Shown here piece after piece: positions 1 to 10,160 of a stretch of DNA of 64,000 nucleotides; position 1 is the first letter of the stretch; every line of letters begins with the position of its first letter. The notes beneath the pieces are model-generated. The model did not search any database. It worked only from the letters and a program-made list of their open reading frames with translations, and had not been told where the DNA came from. This stretch comes from Branchiostoma lanceolatum (Eukaryota > Chordata > Leptocardii > Amphioxiformes > Branchiostomatidae), in NCBI RefSeq assembly GCF_035083965.1, contig NC_089729.1, positions 14,744,964 to 14,808,963 of the forward strand, written 5' to 3'. Both the position numbers and the translations under genes were made by a program.

Positions 1-897
1 TTGGCCCCTCGGCTATACTTTGTTCGCAGCTAGATATACAAAGGTTAGGTATGTCAGGTCGTTCAGTGTAATATAACCAGCTGCTTTCACGCCGCTTGCC
101 TGTGAAGCTGGTGTGTTACGCCGATGGGTGATTATACTGGATATACAAATGCAGATTCTTAAAAAAAGCTTCTATAGGTACTTGATACTACCTACAGAAC
201 TATGGTTCAAAAAGTAGATCAAAGCAAGTAAGAAGAAGCAAATAGATGTCAGCATTTACATGACACTACGTCAATGAGTTACATATGAAATATGATATGC
301 TTTTACAAGGGGACCAGGTCAAATGAACGTTTCATGATATGCCTTTTGTACAATGTAGTTTTGTAGTTTTATTTATTTATTCATCTTTAGGGTAGTCCCT
401 TCAGTTAACATTGTAACTGATTTCCAAGGGAGCCCTTAGTAGTGTAGTAAAGGCCACTCTGAAGGCGCAATCTTCACTATCACAGAAATCAATAAGAAGT
501 TGTGATGATGGATCCGCTCTTTCATCTAATTCGCATAAAACATTGCGAATGATTGATATAAGTTGAAGGTCGTTTTAGAGTCGATTTACATGTCTCGAAC
601 TTGGATGCATGATTTGAACTTGAGTCAGTCAAACCAACAACATTTCATTCAAAAACAGCGATGAATAAAATAAAAAGGAACTAGGAAAATCATTTGGCAA
701 CAAGGATTTGTGGCAATGTGAGATATCTTTTTTAGAGTTTGTACAAGTTGTTTGATTTTGATATGCGTTTTGGAAGGAATAGATAAATGCCATTTGAAAT
801 TTGAAAGATCACCAAGTCATTTAGATTTATATGTTTTGAAGGTGTGCGTGGCTCGGTCGCTATTGAGACTTCCTTTCGCCACATTGAATTTCTATTT
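1..897. other. Region 3' of the GPCR gene, no gene seen
   Basis: This stretch lies beyond the stop codon of the minus-strand GPCR and probably includes its 3' UTR. TTTATT runs near 368-382 would read as AATAAA on the minus strand and are possible poly(A) signals. Positions about 48-163 carry a dispersed repeat seen again near 10190 and, inverted, near 45700. I see no credible coding region. Confidence 0.5.
48..163 (+). repeat. Dispersed repeat R1, copy 1
   Basis: A segment of about 115 bp containing GTGTAATATAACCAGCTGC and GTGTGTTACGCCGATGG recurs at 10190-10310 in the same orientation and at 45697-45816 inverted. Copies differ by substitutions and small indels, as expected of an old interspersed element. 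No coding capacity. The family name is unknown to me. Confidence 0.7.
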
Positions 898-2832
898 TTA
901 TACCGTTCGGAAAGTAGAGGGAAATGCGACCATGGGCCTGTCTCTACCGAAGACGCTGTCGTTTCCGGCGGAGTAATACACAGCACCTCGGCCCAAGTTA
1001 AGATCTCTTAGCAAAATTGCATCATCTATCGGTGCAGGCAGGATACGTTGTTTCCTGCAATCTCTGCAGAACAGCATATCCACTGCGTGTTTTCTGAACT
1101 TGGCACTGAATGAGAGGTATATGAAGGGGTTAATGCAGCTGTTGGCATAGCCGAGGCAGATACTGACAAAGTAAGCCACGAGGAAAGCGTAGGAAGGACC
1201 CGAGCTCATCTGCATATTGACCAGCGCGATGACGTAATAGGGGAGCCAACACACCAAGAAAACAATGACCACCACCAGAACCATCTTAGCCACTTTCTTT
1301 GTTTTCTTTTCCGCGTTTGACGCCGCTGGGTTCACTACCTGTTTGAGCTTACGGAACACGTTGGCATAGCAAAAGGTGATGATGACAATAGGGATGGCGA
1401 AAGCCAGGATGAACTGGTAGATGGTGAACCAGTAGATGTCTTTAGCTTCGGGGAAACTGATCTCACAAACACGCAATCCGTTTGGGTAGGTGATCTGTCG
1501 AGCGAAAGCTAGGACGGGAGAGATAGAAGCAAGGGAGGCAACCCAAACGCCAATGTTGGTGATGATGGCTACCTTACGGGTGCGAAAGGATATGGAACGA
1601 AAGGGATGGCTGATGGCAAGGTAGCGGTCAATGCTCATGGTGGTCAGTATGTAGACACTAGCGAACTGGTTGTTGCTGTCTAAGGTGTAGACGATCTTGC
1701 ACATCGCCGAGCCGAAGGTCCACTCGTCCGAGATGAACTGTTGGGCGAAGAACGGGATCCCGATGAGGAAGAGCTCGTCAGCCAGGGCGAGGTTAAAGAT
1801 GAAGATGTCGGAGGGGGTGCGGAGCTTGGTGTGCCGAATCATCACGTACATCACCTGAAAATTGTCACAGGACGTTACGGCGATTGTTATCGAGAATATT
1901 TGACGAAAACATAATTATGAATCCTAATTCTTTAAAAGCTCAGGAAAAAAACGCGAAGACATTCTGAATAATGACACTTAATGTATAGCCTATAGGAGCA
2001 TGAACTACAAATACAGTGTACATGACAGCTTGAAGTTAACGTACAGGATAAAAAAAAGGATACTTTTGAATGGAAGAAAGCAAAACGAATTTCTCTATAC
2101 ATTCTCTGTATTTTTCTCATGCTCCATTAACTAGTCAGTCTAATTTTGGCCTGTAGCTTCCCGGTAATTAAACGTTACGATTAGGCCGCGATGATATTTA
2201 AAAAGTTGACATTCATTGAAAGGTCTATAGGCTATATATAGTACTCTTCATCAATCAGTTATAAACAGGAATGTCCTTGGTCTGCAAGAGTCACGATAGT
2301 ACATGGTGAAATTTTATATTTAGCAATTTGTAGGTGGATGGGTGTTATAAATGTAGCACTCGTTTACGTTTAGTATTGTTCTCATGCTTTGTAAACCAAA
2401 TTATCATTAAGAGTCACGATGATATATAGTGAAGTTTTATGTTTAGTAGATTATTTGTAGCTATAGGTGGACGGGTGTAACACTCTTTAACGTTCAGTAT
2501 GTTCTCATGCTTAATTCATTATAGTCTACAAGTGTCACGATCATGGTATATAATGTAATTTTATTTCTAGTAGATTGTTTGAAGGTGGATGGATGAAAAA
2601 AAAGTCTACGATGTAACACTCTTTTACAAAAAGACTATTTACTCACCACCGAATTACCCAGAATTCCCACCACAAAGATGGCGTAGAAGACGATTGGCAT
2701 GGCCACTGCGACTGCGCCGAGGAAGCCGCTTTTGTCCTGTTCTTGCCGCCATTTTGAAAACGTGATGTTCGACTCATTAGACTCATTCCACAAGGACCAG
2801 TACGTCTCTTCTACGGCGATCTCAGTTTCCAT
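898..2832 (-). CDS. Melanin-concentrating hormone receptor-like GPCR (class A), two exons
   Basis: Exon 1 runs 2832 down to 2647 and exon 2 runs 1854 down to 898, giving 380 aa. The intron (2646-1855) has a GTGAGT donor and a TTTTCAG acceptor in phase 0, cutting transmembrane helix 1 inside GNSV/VMYVMIRH. The start is the ATG at 2832; the frame is open slightly further upstream but without another ATG. The N-terminus has NES and NIT glycosylation sequons. Seven-helix landmarks are clear: LADELF in helix 2, an Asp in helix 3 (TLDSNNQF), the DRY box (SIDRYLA), an extracellular-loop-2 Cys, CWLPYYV in helix 6, NPFIY in helix 7, and C-terminal cysteines (FCRDCRK) that could be palmitoylated. The blocks YWFTIYQFILAFAIP and SLGYANSCINPF-like residues fit MCH receptors best, while LADELF resembles somatostatin receptors. 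By family, it should be a Gi/Gq-coupled peptide receptor at the plasma membrane. Ligand assignment is inference. Confidence 0.87.
1855..2646 (-). other. GPCR intron with AT-rich degenerate repeats
   Basis: This 792-bp phase-0 intron holds loosely repeated blocks between about 2270 and 2620. Variants of a segment with GTCACGAT, a run ending in TAGTAGATT or similar, GGTGGATGG, and CTCATGCTT recur at intervals near 90-120 bp. I see no exon in it. Confidence 0.55.
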
Positions 2833-2953
2833 CCTATGACATAACAAGAAGTCGAAGATCTTATACCTACTTCAAATAGTAGACTTTTGTAAAAAAAATT
2901 GCTAAATAAAGCTGCCATGTCCATTCCACACAGTACATGCTCCACTCCCGTAC

Positions 2954-3045
2954 TGTCCAATCAGAGGTTGGTGGGGAGGTTTGTGACCTTTTTATCATAT
3001 GCCCCGGTTTTTGTTCAAACCTCCCCACCAACTTCTGCTTGGACA
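2954..3045. repeat. Foldback (30-bp inverted repeat, 32-bp loop)
   Basis: Arms 2954-2983 and 3016-3045 are reverse complements with 2 mismatches in 30; the core is GGTTGGTGGGGAGGTTTG. The structure lies just upstream of the GPCR start codon, so it could be a small MITE or a promoter-proximal hairpin. No flanking duplication was identified. Confidence 0.75.
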
Positions 3046-3129
3046 TGTAGCACACTCTCGGACGCATGCCGTCCTCAGGTTCCTGACCTTTGGCCATGTG
3101 CCAACGTTTAATTCCTGCTAGCCTGCCGT

Positions 3130-3300
3130 TTGGACGCAGGTCAGCTCAACCTTCGCATCCTGCCAGTCCCTGGTTAAACAAGGCCTGGGAACAATTTTGG
3201 ACCCGAGCCACACACCAACACAAACAAACAAACAAACAAACAAACAAACAGACCGAAAATAATACCTCGGAGTCCGGAGGTAAATGCAAAGGTAGAATAT
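3130..3300 (+). mobile_element. LINE 3' tail fragment with (CAAA)n
   Basis: The segment matches the tails at 5740-5880 and 7530-7670: a block on the pattern TTTGGACCCGGACCAACG, a run of CAAA repeats (3218-3250), then AATACCTC...GGAGGTAAA. In the other two copies this tail follows a short reverse-transcriptase C-terminal reading frame, so I read it as a non-LTR 3' end. Confidence 0.5.
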
Positions 3301-4740
3301 CCTGACCACAGCATTTGCACAGCATTTGAACCTTATAGAATCTAGTATTCAACCTCATTCCAGCACAAGAATTAGAACTCTTCAAATTGTGCTCCACTAT
3401 AACTGAATGAGGGCCAGGCTGCTTATCAGTACACGTCACTTATAGCGGATATGCAACGAATATACATGCACTGTAAGTTAGTGTAAGCGCCTTATCAAAC
3501 TTTTTACGTGACGTTGTTAAAATAACTTTAACTTGAGTGCAATCCCACATTGTCATTAATGTCTTTGTCTAATTAGATGAAAATTGAAAACTGAAATAAA
3601 GGGCGCTGCATCATCTCCTTTCGTTATAAAGCATTAGCGACCTTCAATTGACACAATGTCAGTTCCATCCGGTGGCTTGTTACAGAAGACAAACATTAAA
3701 ACATAAGAGATGAAAATCTGGATAAGGAGCAGACAAAAAAGCAACCATTGACGACTTCCCTGCGTCATCATACGCGTATAACGGCCGGTTGCGATGGTTA
3801 CGCGTTTTCATCCGGCGTGTGTGGGTGTTATTTTCTCATGGCAATTACCACCTACGTTCACTATCTGACTGTAATTACGGATGAAAAGACTTCGAGAAAA
3901 AATAACAAGGGACCGTCTCAAGAAGCTGAGCTAAGTACATTATTTTGAGCATCCAGTGCTCCGACGAAATTTTCTTCATTAGCTGATAAACCAAACATGT
4001 AGTTTCCTTTAAATGTTAGATCTCCACATCAAGTTTTTATATCATGGTCCAACAAATCATGAAAGTATGAAAGAAAATGTAGCTAATATACTTAGTCTGT
4101 GTTTTGGTTTTGCATATAGCAGAAACACCTAGTTGTGAGACATCGACTAAACAACCAGCTACGATTATCAGTCCGAGACCGTCCTTGACGAGATCTTCAA
4201 ATCGTTTTAGATATCATAGTCTAACTATTCATGAACGTAACATAATATGAAGTAGAATTCTAAATGTAGTATATATGGTATGCGTGGCGTTTTAGTACTA
4301 CAACGAAAAGCCTTCTTATGAGACATAAATCAAGAAGATAAAAAGTAACTACGTGTCAGAAAGATGCAATTGCAAAGAAACACCTCGTTGTGATTATAAT
4401 TAAATAACCCGCTGTGATTGACCTGTAACCCGCTGTGATTGACCTTTCTAAAATACATGAAAATTTGACAGAATCGGAGTAATCATTTTGCTCATAATAT
4501 GTTTTCTGCGTTCATATTTAGATATGCATTGCAAAATTAAATACAAAACGTATTTATCAATTCTGTAAAACCTGCACTTCACAAGTCTTTACATTGATCA
4601 CTTGGCCTCCTTTTGGTATCCCTTTAGATAATTTTCCCGTCTACGTGTATATTGACCATATGTCTACTCAGAACAGATTTTGTCGGTCCACTGAATGATC
4701 CTCTTTGGCAGGCTCGACTGTATATGGTTGTATCACTGCT

Positions 4741-4803
<63 letters not shown>

Positions 4804-5850
4804 TGGTTTGCATTTGAAGAACTGATAAAATAAAACGAACCATTTCCGGAATTACAATTTAAAAAATAAAGTACCATTGTTTATTCCATATTACAACTTT
4901 ATCACATGGTATTCTATTGTTGTTATAGTGATTTGAGATATAATAACGGATTTACCAAATATTTACATGCAGTGTTCTGGGAAAGAAAATACAAAAGAAA
5001 GATTTTACACTTGCAGAATAATTGAATAAAAATGCTATAATTATTATGTCTCTGCATTCAAAACAGACCTGGTGACCTAGTTATTAGCGGCATTGATATT
5101 CAACAACTGAATCTGCAGCAGAATCTTTGTCACATCTAATAGAGCTCCACTTGCATACATGTTGAAATCTTTCGCCTTTCAGCGACTACATTTTCAATTG
5201 CCAGCGTTTCAACGGATTTGAGATAGCGGTTGACCTAAATTTTAAACAAAATGATATATTTCTTCTCGGGAAAATGTATGAAGAGTGCAAAACAAAGGAA
5301 AATGGATAAAAGGTTGAGTTTTATGCTAAATGCTAATAATATTTGAAATACATTCATACTTGACATATATTGGGTGCAAATGCACTTTTTTAAATACCTT
5401 TTTGAAAGACTATCTTTAAGCTTTACTATCTCTAGACAATGCATGATAAACCCAATGATTGATAAGGTACATCCTAGAAGTGACAATTATTGTGACTAAA
5501 TAAGTTTTTTTTAAGTATCTTTTGGAAGACTTCCGACGACAATTATCCAGATAAATCAGTATCTAGTACTTGCTCAGAAACGAACAAAACCATAAATCAA
5601 GTAATAGAGTTGTTAACCCAAGTTTGATGTGATAGAAAAATTTCACTTTTTTTCTATGACTATCGTCAAGTGGAACTCGTTGCCAACAAGTGCAGTAGAG
5701 ACATCCTCTCTATGTAGCTTAAAACAATGCTTTCAACTTTCGCATCCTGTTAGTCCTCGATTACAACTCACTCTCGGAACAAGTTTGGACCCGGACCAAC
5801 GAGAACAAACCTGAAAATTCACCGAGATAGATAAACAAACGGACCGAAAA
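3265..5850. repeat. Diverged tandem segment, copy 1
   Basis: First of three diverged direct copies. Shared landmarks include CAATTGACACAATGTCAGTTC (3651 here, near 8046 in copy 3), AACCCGCTGTGATTGACC, a run of AT dinucleotides, and GGCATTGATATT followed by CTGCAGCAGAATC (near 5090 here, 6900 in copy 2, 9408 in copy 3). No host gene was recognised in it; reading frames are short and full of stops. Confidence 0.7.
4742..4800. repeat. (AT)n microsatellite
   Basis: About 59 bp of pure AT dinucleotide, preceded by ATCACTGCTCC. The matching position in copy 2 (6515-6590) has a longer (CA)n(TA)n tract. Confidence 0.95.
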
Positions 5851-5880
5851 CAATACCTCCAGTTTCAGGAAGGTAAAAAT
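5629..5880 (+). mobile_element. LINE reverse-transcriptase C-terminal remnant and 3' tail, copy in segment 1/2 junction
   Basis: The frame from about 5647 reads FSMTIVKWNSLPTSAVE then SSLCSLKQ, which fits the non-LTR reverse-transcriptase terminal pattern (basic Phe-x-x-R/M-T-I-x-x-W-N-S-L-P). It continues into a noncoding tail with TTTGGACCCGGACCAACG, CAAA-rich sequence and CTCCAGTTTCAGGAAGGTAA. Near-copies occur at 7400-7670 and 10070-10170. Confidence 0.65.
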
Positions 5881-6028
5881 AAGTATGCAAAGGTAGATTA
5901 TCATAATCAAACCAGTTGCACAGCATTTGATACTTATTGAAAAGGATTCAACTTTAAGCCAGTATATGGAAAACTTAATCTTTTAAACAGATCTTTTAAG
6001 AAGATAAAAAGATTATGATATTAATTAA

Positions 6029-6146
6029 TAGCCTGGAATCCATCCTATTTAGCTTCCGGCCGCTACCCTAGCTCCGTAGCGCTACGCAAGCTCCGCTGCC
6101 GGCTTTGGTACCGAACGTAAAGCTGATAAGGCTGGACTCCAGGCTA
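6029..6146. mobile_element. Small MITE-like element, 118 bp
   Basis: The ends TAGCCTGGAATCCATCC and GGCTGGACTCCAGGCTA are inverted repeats with 2 mismatches in 17. The interior is GC-richer than its surroundings and includes the palindrome-like GTAGCGCTAC. It is absent from the paralogous segments at 4400 and 8800. A clear target-site duplication was not seen. Confidence 0.65.
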
Positions 6147-6502
6147 ATTGATTAAGTAACCCGCTGAGATTGACCCAAGTAACCCGCTGTGATTGACCTT
6201 TCTAAAATACATTAGCATTTGACAGAATTGGAGTAATCCTTTTGCTCACAAGATGTTTTCTGCATTCATGCATTCATATTTAGATATGCATTGCAACATT
6301 AAGTACAGAACGTATTAATCAATTCTGTAAAACCTGCACAAAGGACCACCTCTTTACAATATCCACTTGGCCTACTTTTGGTATTCCCTTAGATAATTTT
6401 CCTGTCTACGTGTATATTGACCATATGTCTACACAGAACAGATTCGGCCCCCTGAATGTTCCTCTTTGGCAGCCTTGACTGTATTTTGTTTTATCACTGC
6501 TC

Positions 6503-6504
<2 letters not shown>

Positions 6505-6590
<86 letters not shown>
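6505..6590. repeat. (CA)n(TA)n microsatellite between inverted 13-mers
   Basis: The tract is flanked by TATCACTGCTCCA on the left (about 6492-6504) and its exact complement TGGAGCAGTGATA on the right (6591-6603). The whole block can fold as a long hairpin. Copy 1 lacks the right-hand arm. Confidence 0.85.
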
Positions 6591-6593
<3 letters not shown>

Positions 6594-7399
6594 AGCAGTG
6601 ATACAACAATATGCATGGTTTGCATTTGAAGAACTAACAAACTAAGACGTACAATTTCCGGATTTACGACTTAAAAAATAAATTACCATTGTTTAGTCCA
6701 TATTACAACATTATCACATGGTGTTCTATTGTTGTTACAGTGATTTGAGATATAGTAACGGAGTTACAAAAATTTACATGCAGTGTCTTGGGAAAGAATA
6801 TGCAAAAGACAGATTAAACCCTTGCAGAATAATTGAATAAAAATGCTATAATCATTATGTCTCTGCATTCAAAACAGACCAAGAGACCTGGTTATTAGCG
6901 GCATTGATATTTAACAACTGAATCTGCAGCAGAATCGTTGCCACATCTAATAGAGTTCTACTTGCATTCATGTTGAAATCTTTCGCCTTGAAGTGACTAC
7001 ATTTGTGATTGCCAGCGTTTCAACAGGTTTGAGATGGCGCTTGACCTAAATTCTGAACAAAAGAATGTATTTTTTCTCGGAAAAAATGTATGAAGAGTGC
7101 AAAATAAAAGTAAATGGATAAAAGGTTGAGTTTAATGCTAAATTCTAATCATATTTGAGATACATTCATATCTAGACTATGCATGATAAATCAGATGATT
7201 AATTGATAAGATACATCATAGAAGTGACAGTTATTGTGACTAAATAAGTTTTTTTGTATCTTTTGGAAGACTTCCGACAACAATTATCCAGATAAATCAA
7301 ATGAATAATAACTACTATAGTATCTAGTACTTGCTCAGAAACTAACAAGACCATATATCAAGTAATAGAGTGGTTAACCCAAGTTTGATGTGATAGAAA

Positions 7400-7670
7400 A
7401 ATTGCTTTTTTTCTATGACTATCGTCAAGTGGAACTCGTTGCCACCGAGTGCAGTAGAGACATCCTCTCTATGCAGCTTGAAACAATGCTTACAGCTAAA
7501 AAAACTTCAACTTTCAACTTTCGCATCCTGCCAGTCTTCGATTATAACTCATTCTCGGAACAAGTTTGGACCCGGACCAACGAGAACAAACCTGAAAATT
7601 CACCGAGCTATATAGATAAACAAACGGACCGAAAACAATAGCTCCAGTTTCAGGAAGCCAAAAAAAGTAT
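7400..7670 (+). mobile_element. LINE reverse-transcriptase C-terminal remnant and 3' tail
   Basis: The frame from about 7415 reads MTIVKWNSLPPSAVE then SSLCSLKQ, the same non-LTR C-terminal pattern as at 5647, followed by the same TTTGGACCCGGACCAACG and CTCCAGTTTCAGGAAG tail. It is carried as part of the tandem segment rather than being an independent insertion. Confidence 0.6.
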
Positions 7671-10160
7671 TCAAAGGTAGATTATCATAATCTAACCGGT
7701 TGCACAGCGTCTGAGACTCATTGAAAAGGATTCAACTCTGAGCCAGCATATGGAAAACTTAATCTTTGACCAGTTCTCTGGTCATCGACAGGATAACAGA
7801 ATGAGGACCAAGTTACTCAGTGCCAACTGAATGTAACGTAAGCACCAGGTCACAGCTGGTTACGATTCTAGTATCATTGTGTGTACTAAGTAATTTTGTA
7901 TGTAACCTTGTTAAGATAAGATATCGTGAACTTGAGTGCAATGCTTAGGTGCTCTGTCTGAATGGAAATGAAAAATAGAGATATTACATATGGTTACCAT
8001 GCTGCACCAAGTCCGTTCGTTATAAAGTATTAGCGATATCCTCAATTGACACAATGTCAGTTCCATACGGAGGCTTGTTACAGGAGACATATTACGTTAT
8101 AACCAAGGAGGAGAACATCTGGGAAAGGAGCAGGCAAAGATCAACCAGTGACGACTACCTTGCGTCACCGCATGTGCGTAAATAACGCTTTATTCATATA
8201 TAACGGCCGGTTGCGATGGCTACGCGTTTTATCCGGTGTATGTGGGTGTTAAGTTATCATGGCAATTACGACGTACGTTAACTATCTGACTGTAACTATA
8301 CTATACGGATGACAAGACTTGGAGAAGAAAATAACGAGAAAACGTACGCGTCGCAAGAAACCGATCTTTGAGCATTTCTTCACTGGCCGATGAACCGAAC
8401 ATGTAGTTTCCTTTAAATTGCTAGAACCCCAAATCACTATTTTGTATCATGATCTAACGAATCATAAGCGTATGAAAGAAAATGTAGCTAATATAATTAC
8501 GAGTGCGTGTTTTGTGTTTTTTTTTTTATACGGTTAAAAAAACCTGGTTGTGAGACATCATTTAAATAACTCGCTGTGATTGACAGTCTTCTTTGACGAG
8601 ATCTGCCAATCGCTTTTGATATCATGGTCTAACTAATCATGAACGTTTGAATGAAAATTCTAAATGTAGCATGCAGACTGTGCGTGAAGTGCTGATAATA
8701 CAAAGAAAAATCTTGTAATAAGACATCAAGAAGATAAAAAGTAACCTACTGTAAAGGAAAGATGCATTTGCAAAGAAACACTTCGCTTTGAGACATTAAT
8801 CAAGGGTACAAAAATTAACCCATTGTGATTAAGCTATTTTGAAAAAGTAATATTTGATAGAATGTTAGTAACAATTTTACTCACATGTTTTGTGGGTTCA
8901 CATTTAGCGTATTTAACGTATTTTTCAATACCGTCAAGCCTGCACATGTGAACACCTCTACATAAAGACCACGTAGACCATGTGACCACTTTTTGGCACT
9001 CCCTTACTATATATATAGATAACTTTCCCCGCTGACACAAGCATTAAGAATCCTGTCTATAGTGACCATCTGTCCACACAGACCTGATTTATCAGTCTCC
9101 TGAGTGGTCTTCTCGAACAATTTTGACTGTATTGCTGCTCAACATACCTATAAATGCAGGGTTTGAAGAACTAAATTAGCATTTCTTAGTCCATATTACA
9201 GGATTATCATATAGTATTCTATTGTTGTTTCAGTACTTTTTAGATGCAGTGAGATTTGATAACGGATTTACCGAAGGTTTTCATGCAGTGTTCTGGGAAA
9301 GAATATGCAAAAGACAGATTCAACCCTTGCAGAATAATTGAATAAAAATGCTATAATTATCGTATCTCTGCATTCAAAACAGACCTGGTGAACTGGTTAT
9401 TAGCGGCATTGATATTCAACAATGGAATCTGCCGCAGAATCTTTGTCACATCTAATAGAGCTTCGTTTGGTGAATTTGAGACGCTAACTGAAACACGCGT
9501 CTCTAGAGAAATTACAAAGGAGGAGAAGTTTTTGAAGAGTTGGATTATCAAAGGGATTTCATTTCCTTTAACTTACATACATGTTGAAAGCTTTCGCCTT
9601 GAAGCGACTACATAAATATATATAGATTTTTGATTGCCAGCGTTTCAACGGGTTTGAGATGGCGCTTGACCTAAATTCTGACCAAAAGAATGTATTTTTT
9701 TCTCGGAAAATGTATAAAGAGTGCAAAATAAAGTAGAATGGATAAAGGTTAAGTTTTATGCTAAGTGCTAATCATATTTGAAATATATTCAGATTTGGCA
9801 GATTTTGGGTACAAATACATTTTTAAAACCTTTTTGAAAATACGAAAGAAAAATATCTAGACTATGCATGGCAAACAAATGATCAATAAGATTCATTCTA
9901 GAAGTGACAGATATTGTGACTTAATAACTTACAGGTTTTGTAATACCTTTTGGAAGCCTTCCGACGACAATTATCCAGATAAATGACAATTTATAAATTA
10001 CTAATAACTACCAGCTCAGAAACGAACAAAAACATAAATCAAGTTACAGAGTTATTAACCCAAGTTTGATGCATTGAAAAATCGCTTTTTTCCTATGACT
10101 ATCGTAAAGTTGAACTCGTGAACACCTAGTGCAGTAGAGGCATTCTCTCAAATGTAGCTT
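7635..10160. repeat. Diverged tandem segment, copy 3
   Basis: Third direct copy, about 2.5 kb, the most complete alongside copy 1. Relative to the others it carries an extra block of about 105 bp at 9466-9571. A second copy of that block lies at 10879-10985. No gene seen. Confidence 0.65.
9466..9571. mobile_element. 105-bp insertion repeat, copy 1
   Basis: Starting at TTCGTTTGGTGAATTTGAG, this block interrupts sequence that is continuous in segments 1 and 2 (TAATAGAGCT then CTTGCATACATG). A similar block at 10879-10985 shows it is a dispersed element. Its frame contains REITK.EKFLKS in both copies, but no known protein is recognised. Confidence 0.55.

Larger units (their letters stand above)
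5851..7634. repeat. Diverged tandem segment, copy 2 (internally deleted)
   Basis: Second direct copy. It lacks the portion matching about 3420-4400 of copy 1. A 118-bp inverted-repeat element (6029-6146) sits at the position of the missing block. The remaining sequence keeps the AT tract and the CTGCAGCAGAATC landmark. No gene seen. Confidence 0.65.

Noticed and set aside
3200-3260. Possible CRISPR-like or direct-repeat array
   Set aside because: Simple CAAA microsatellite. No spacer organisation exists anywhere in the window, and this is eukaryotic DNA.
4668-4877. Tyr-Ile repeat peptide
   Set aside because: Translation of the (AT)n tract at 4742-4800.
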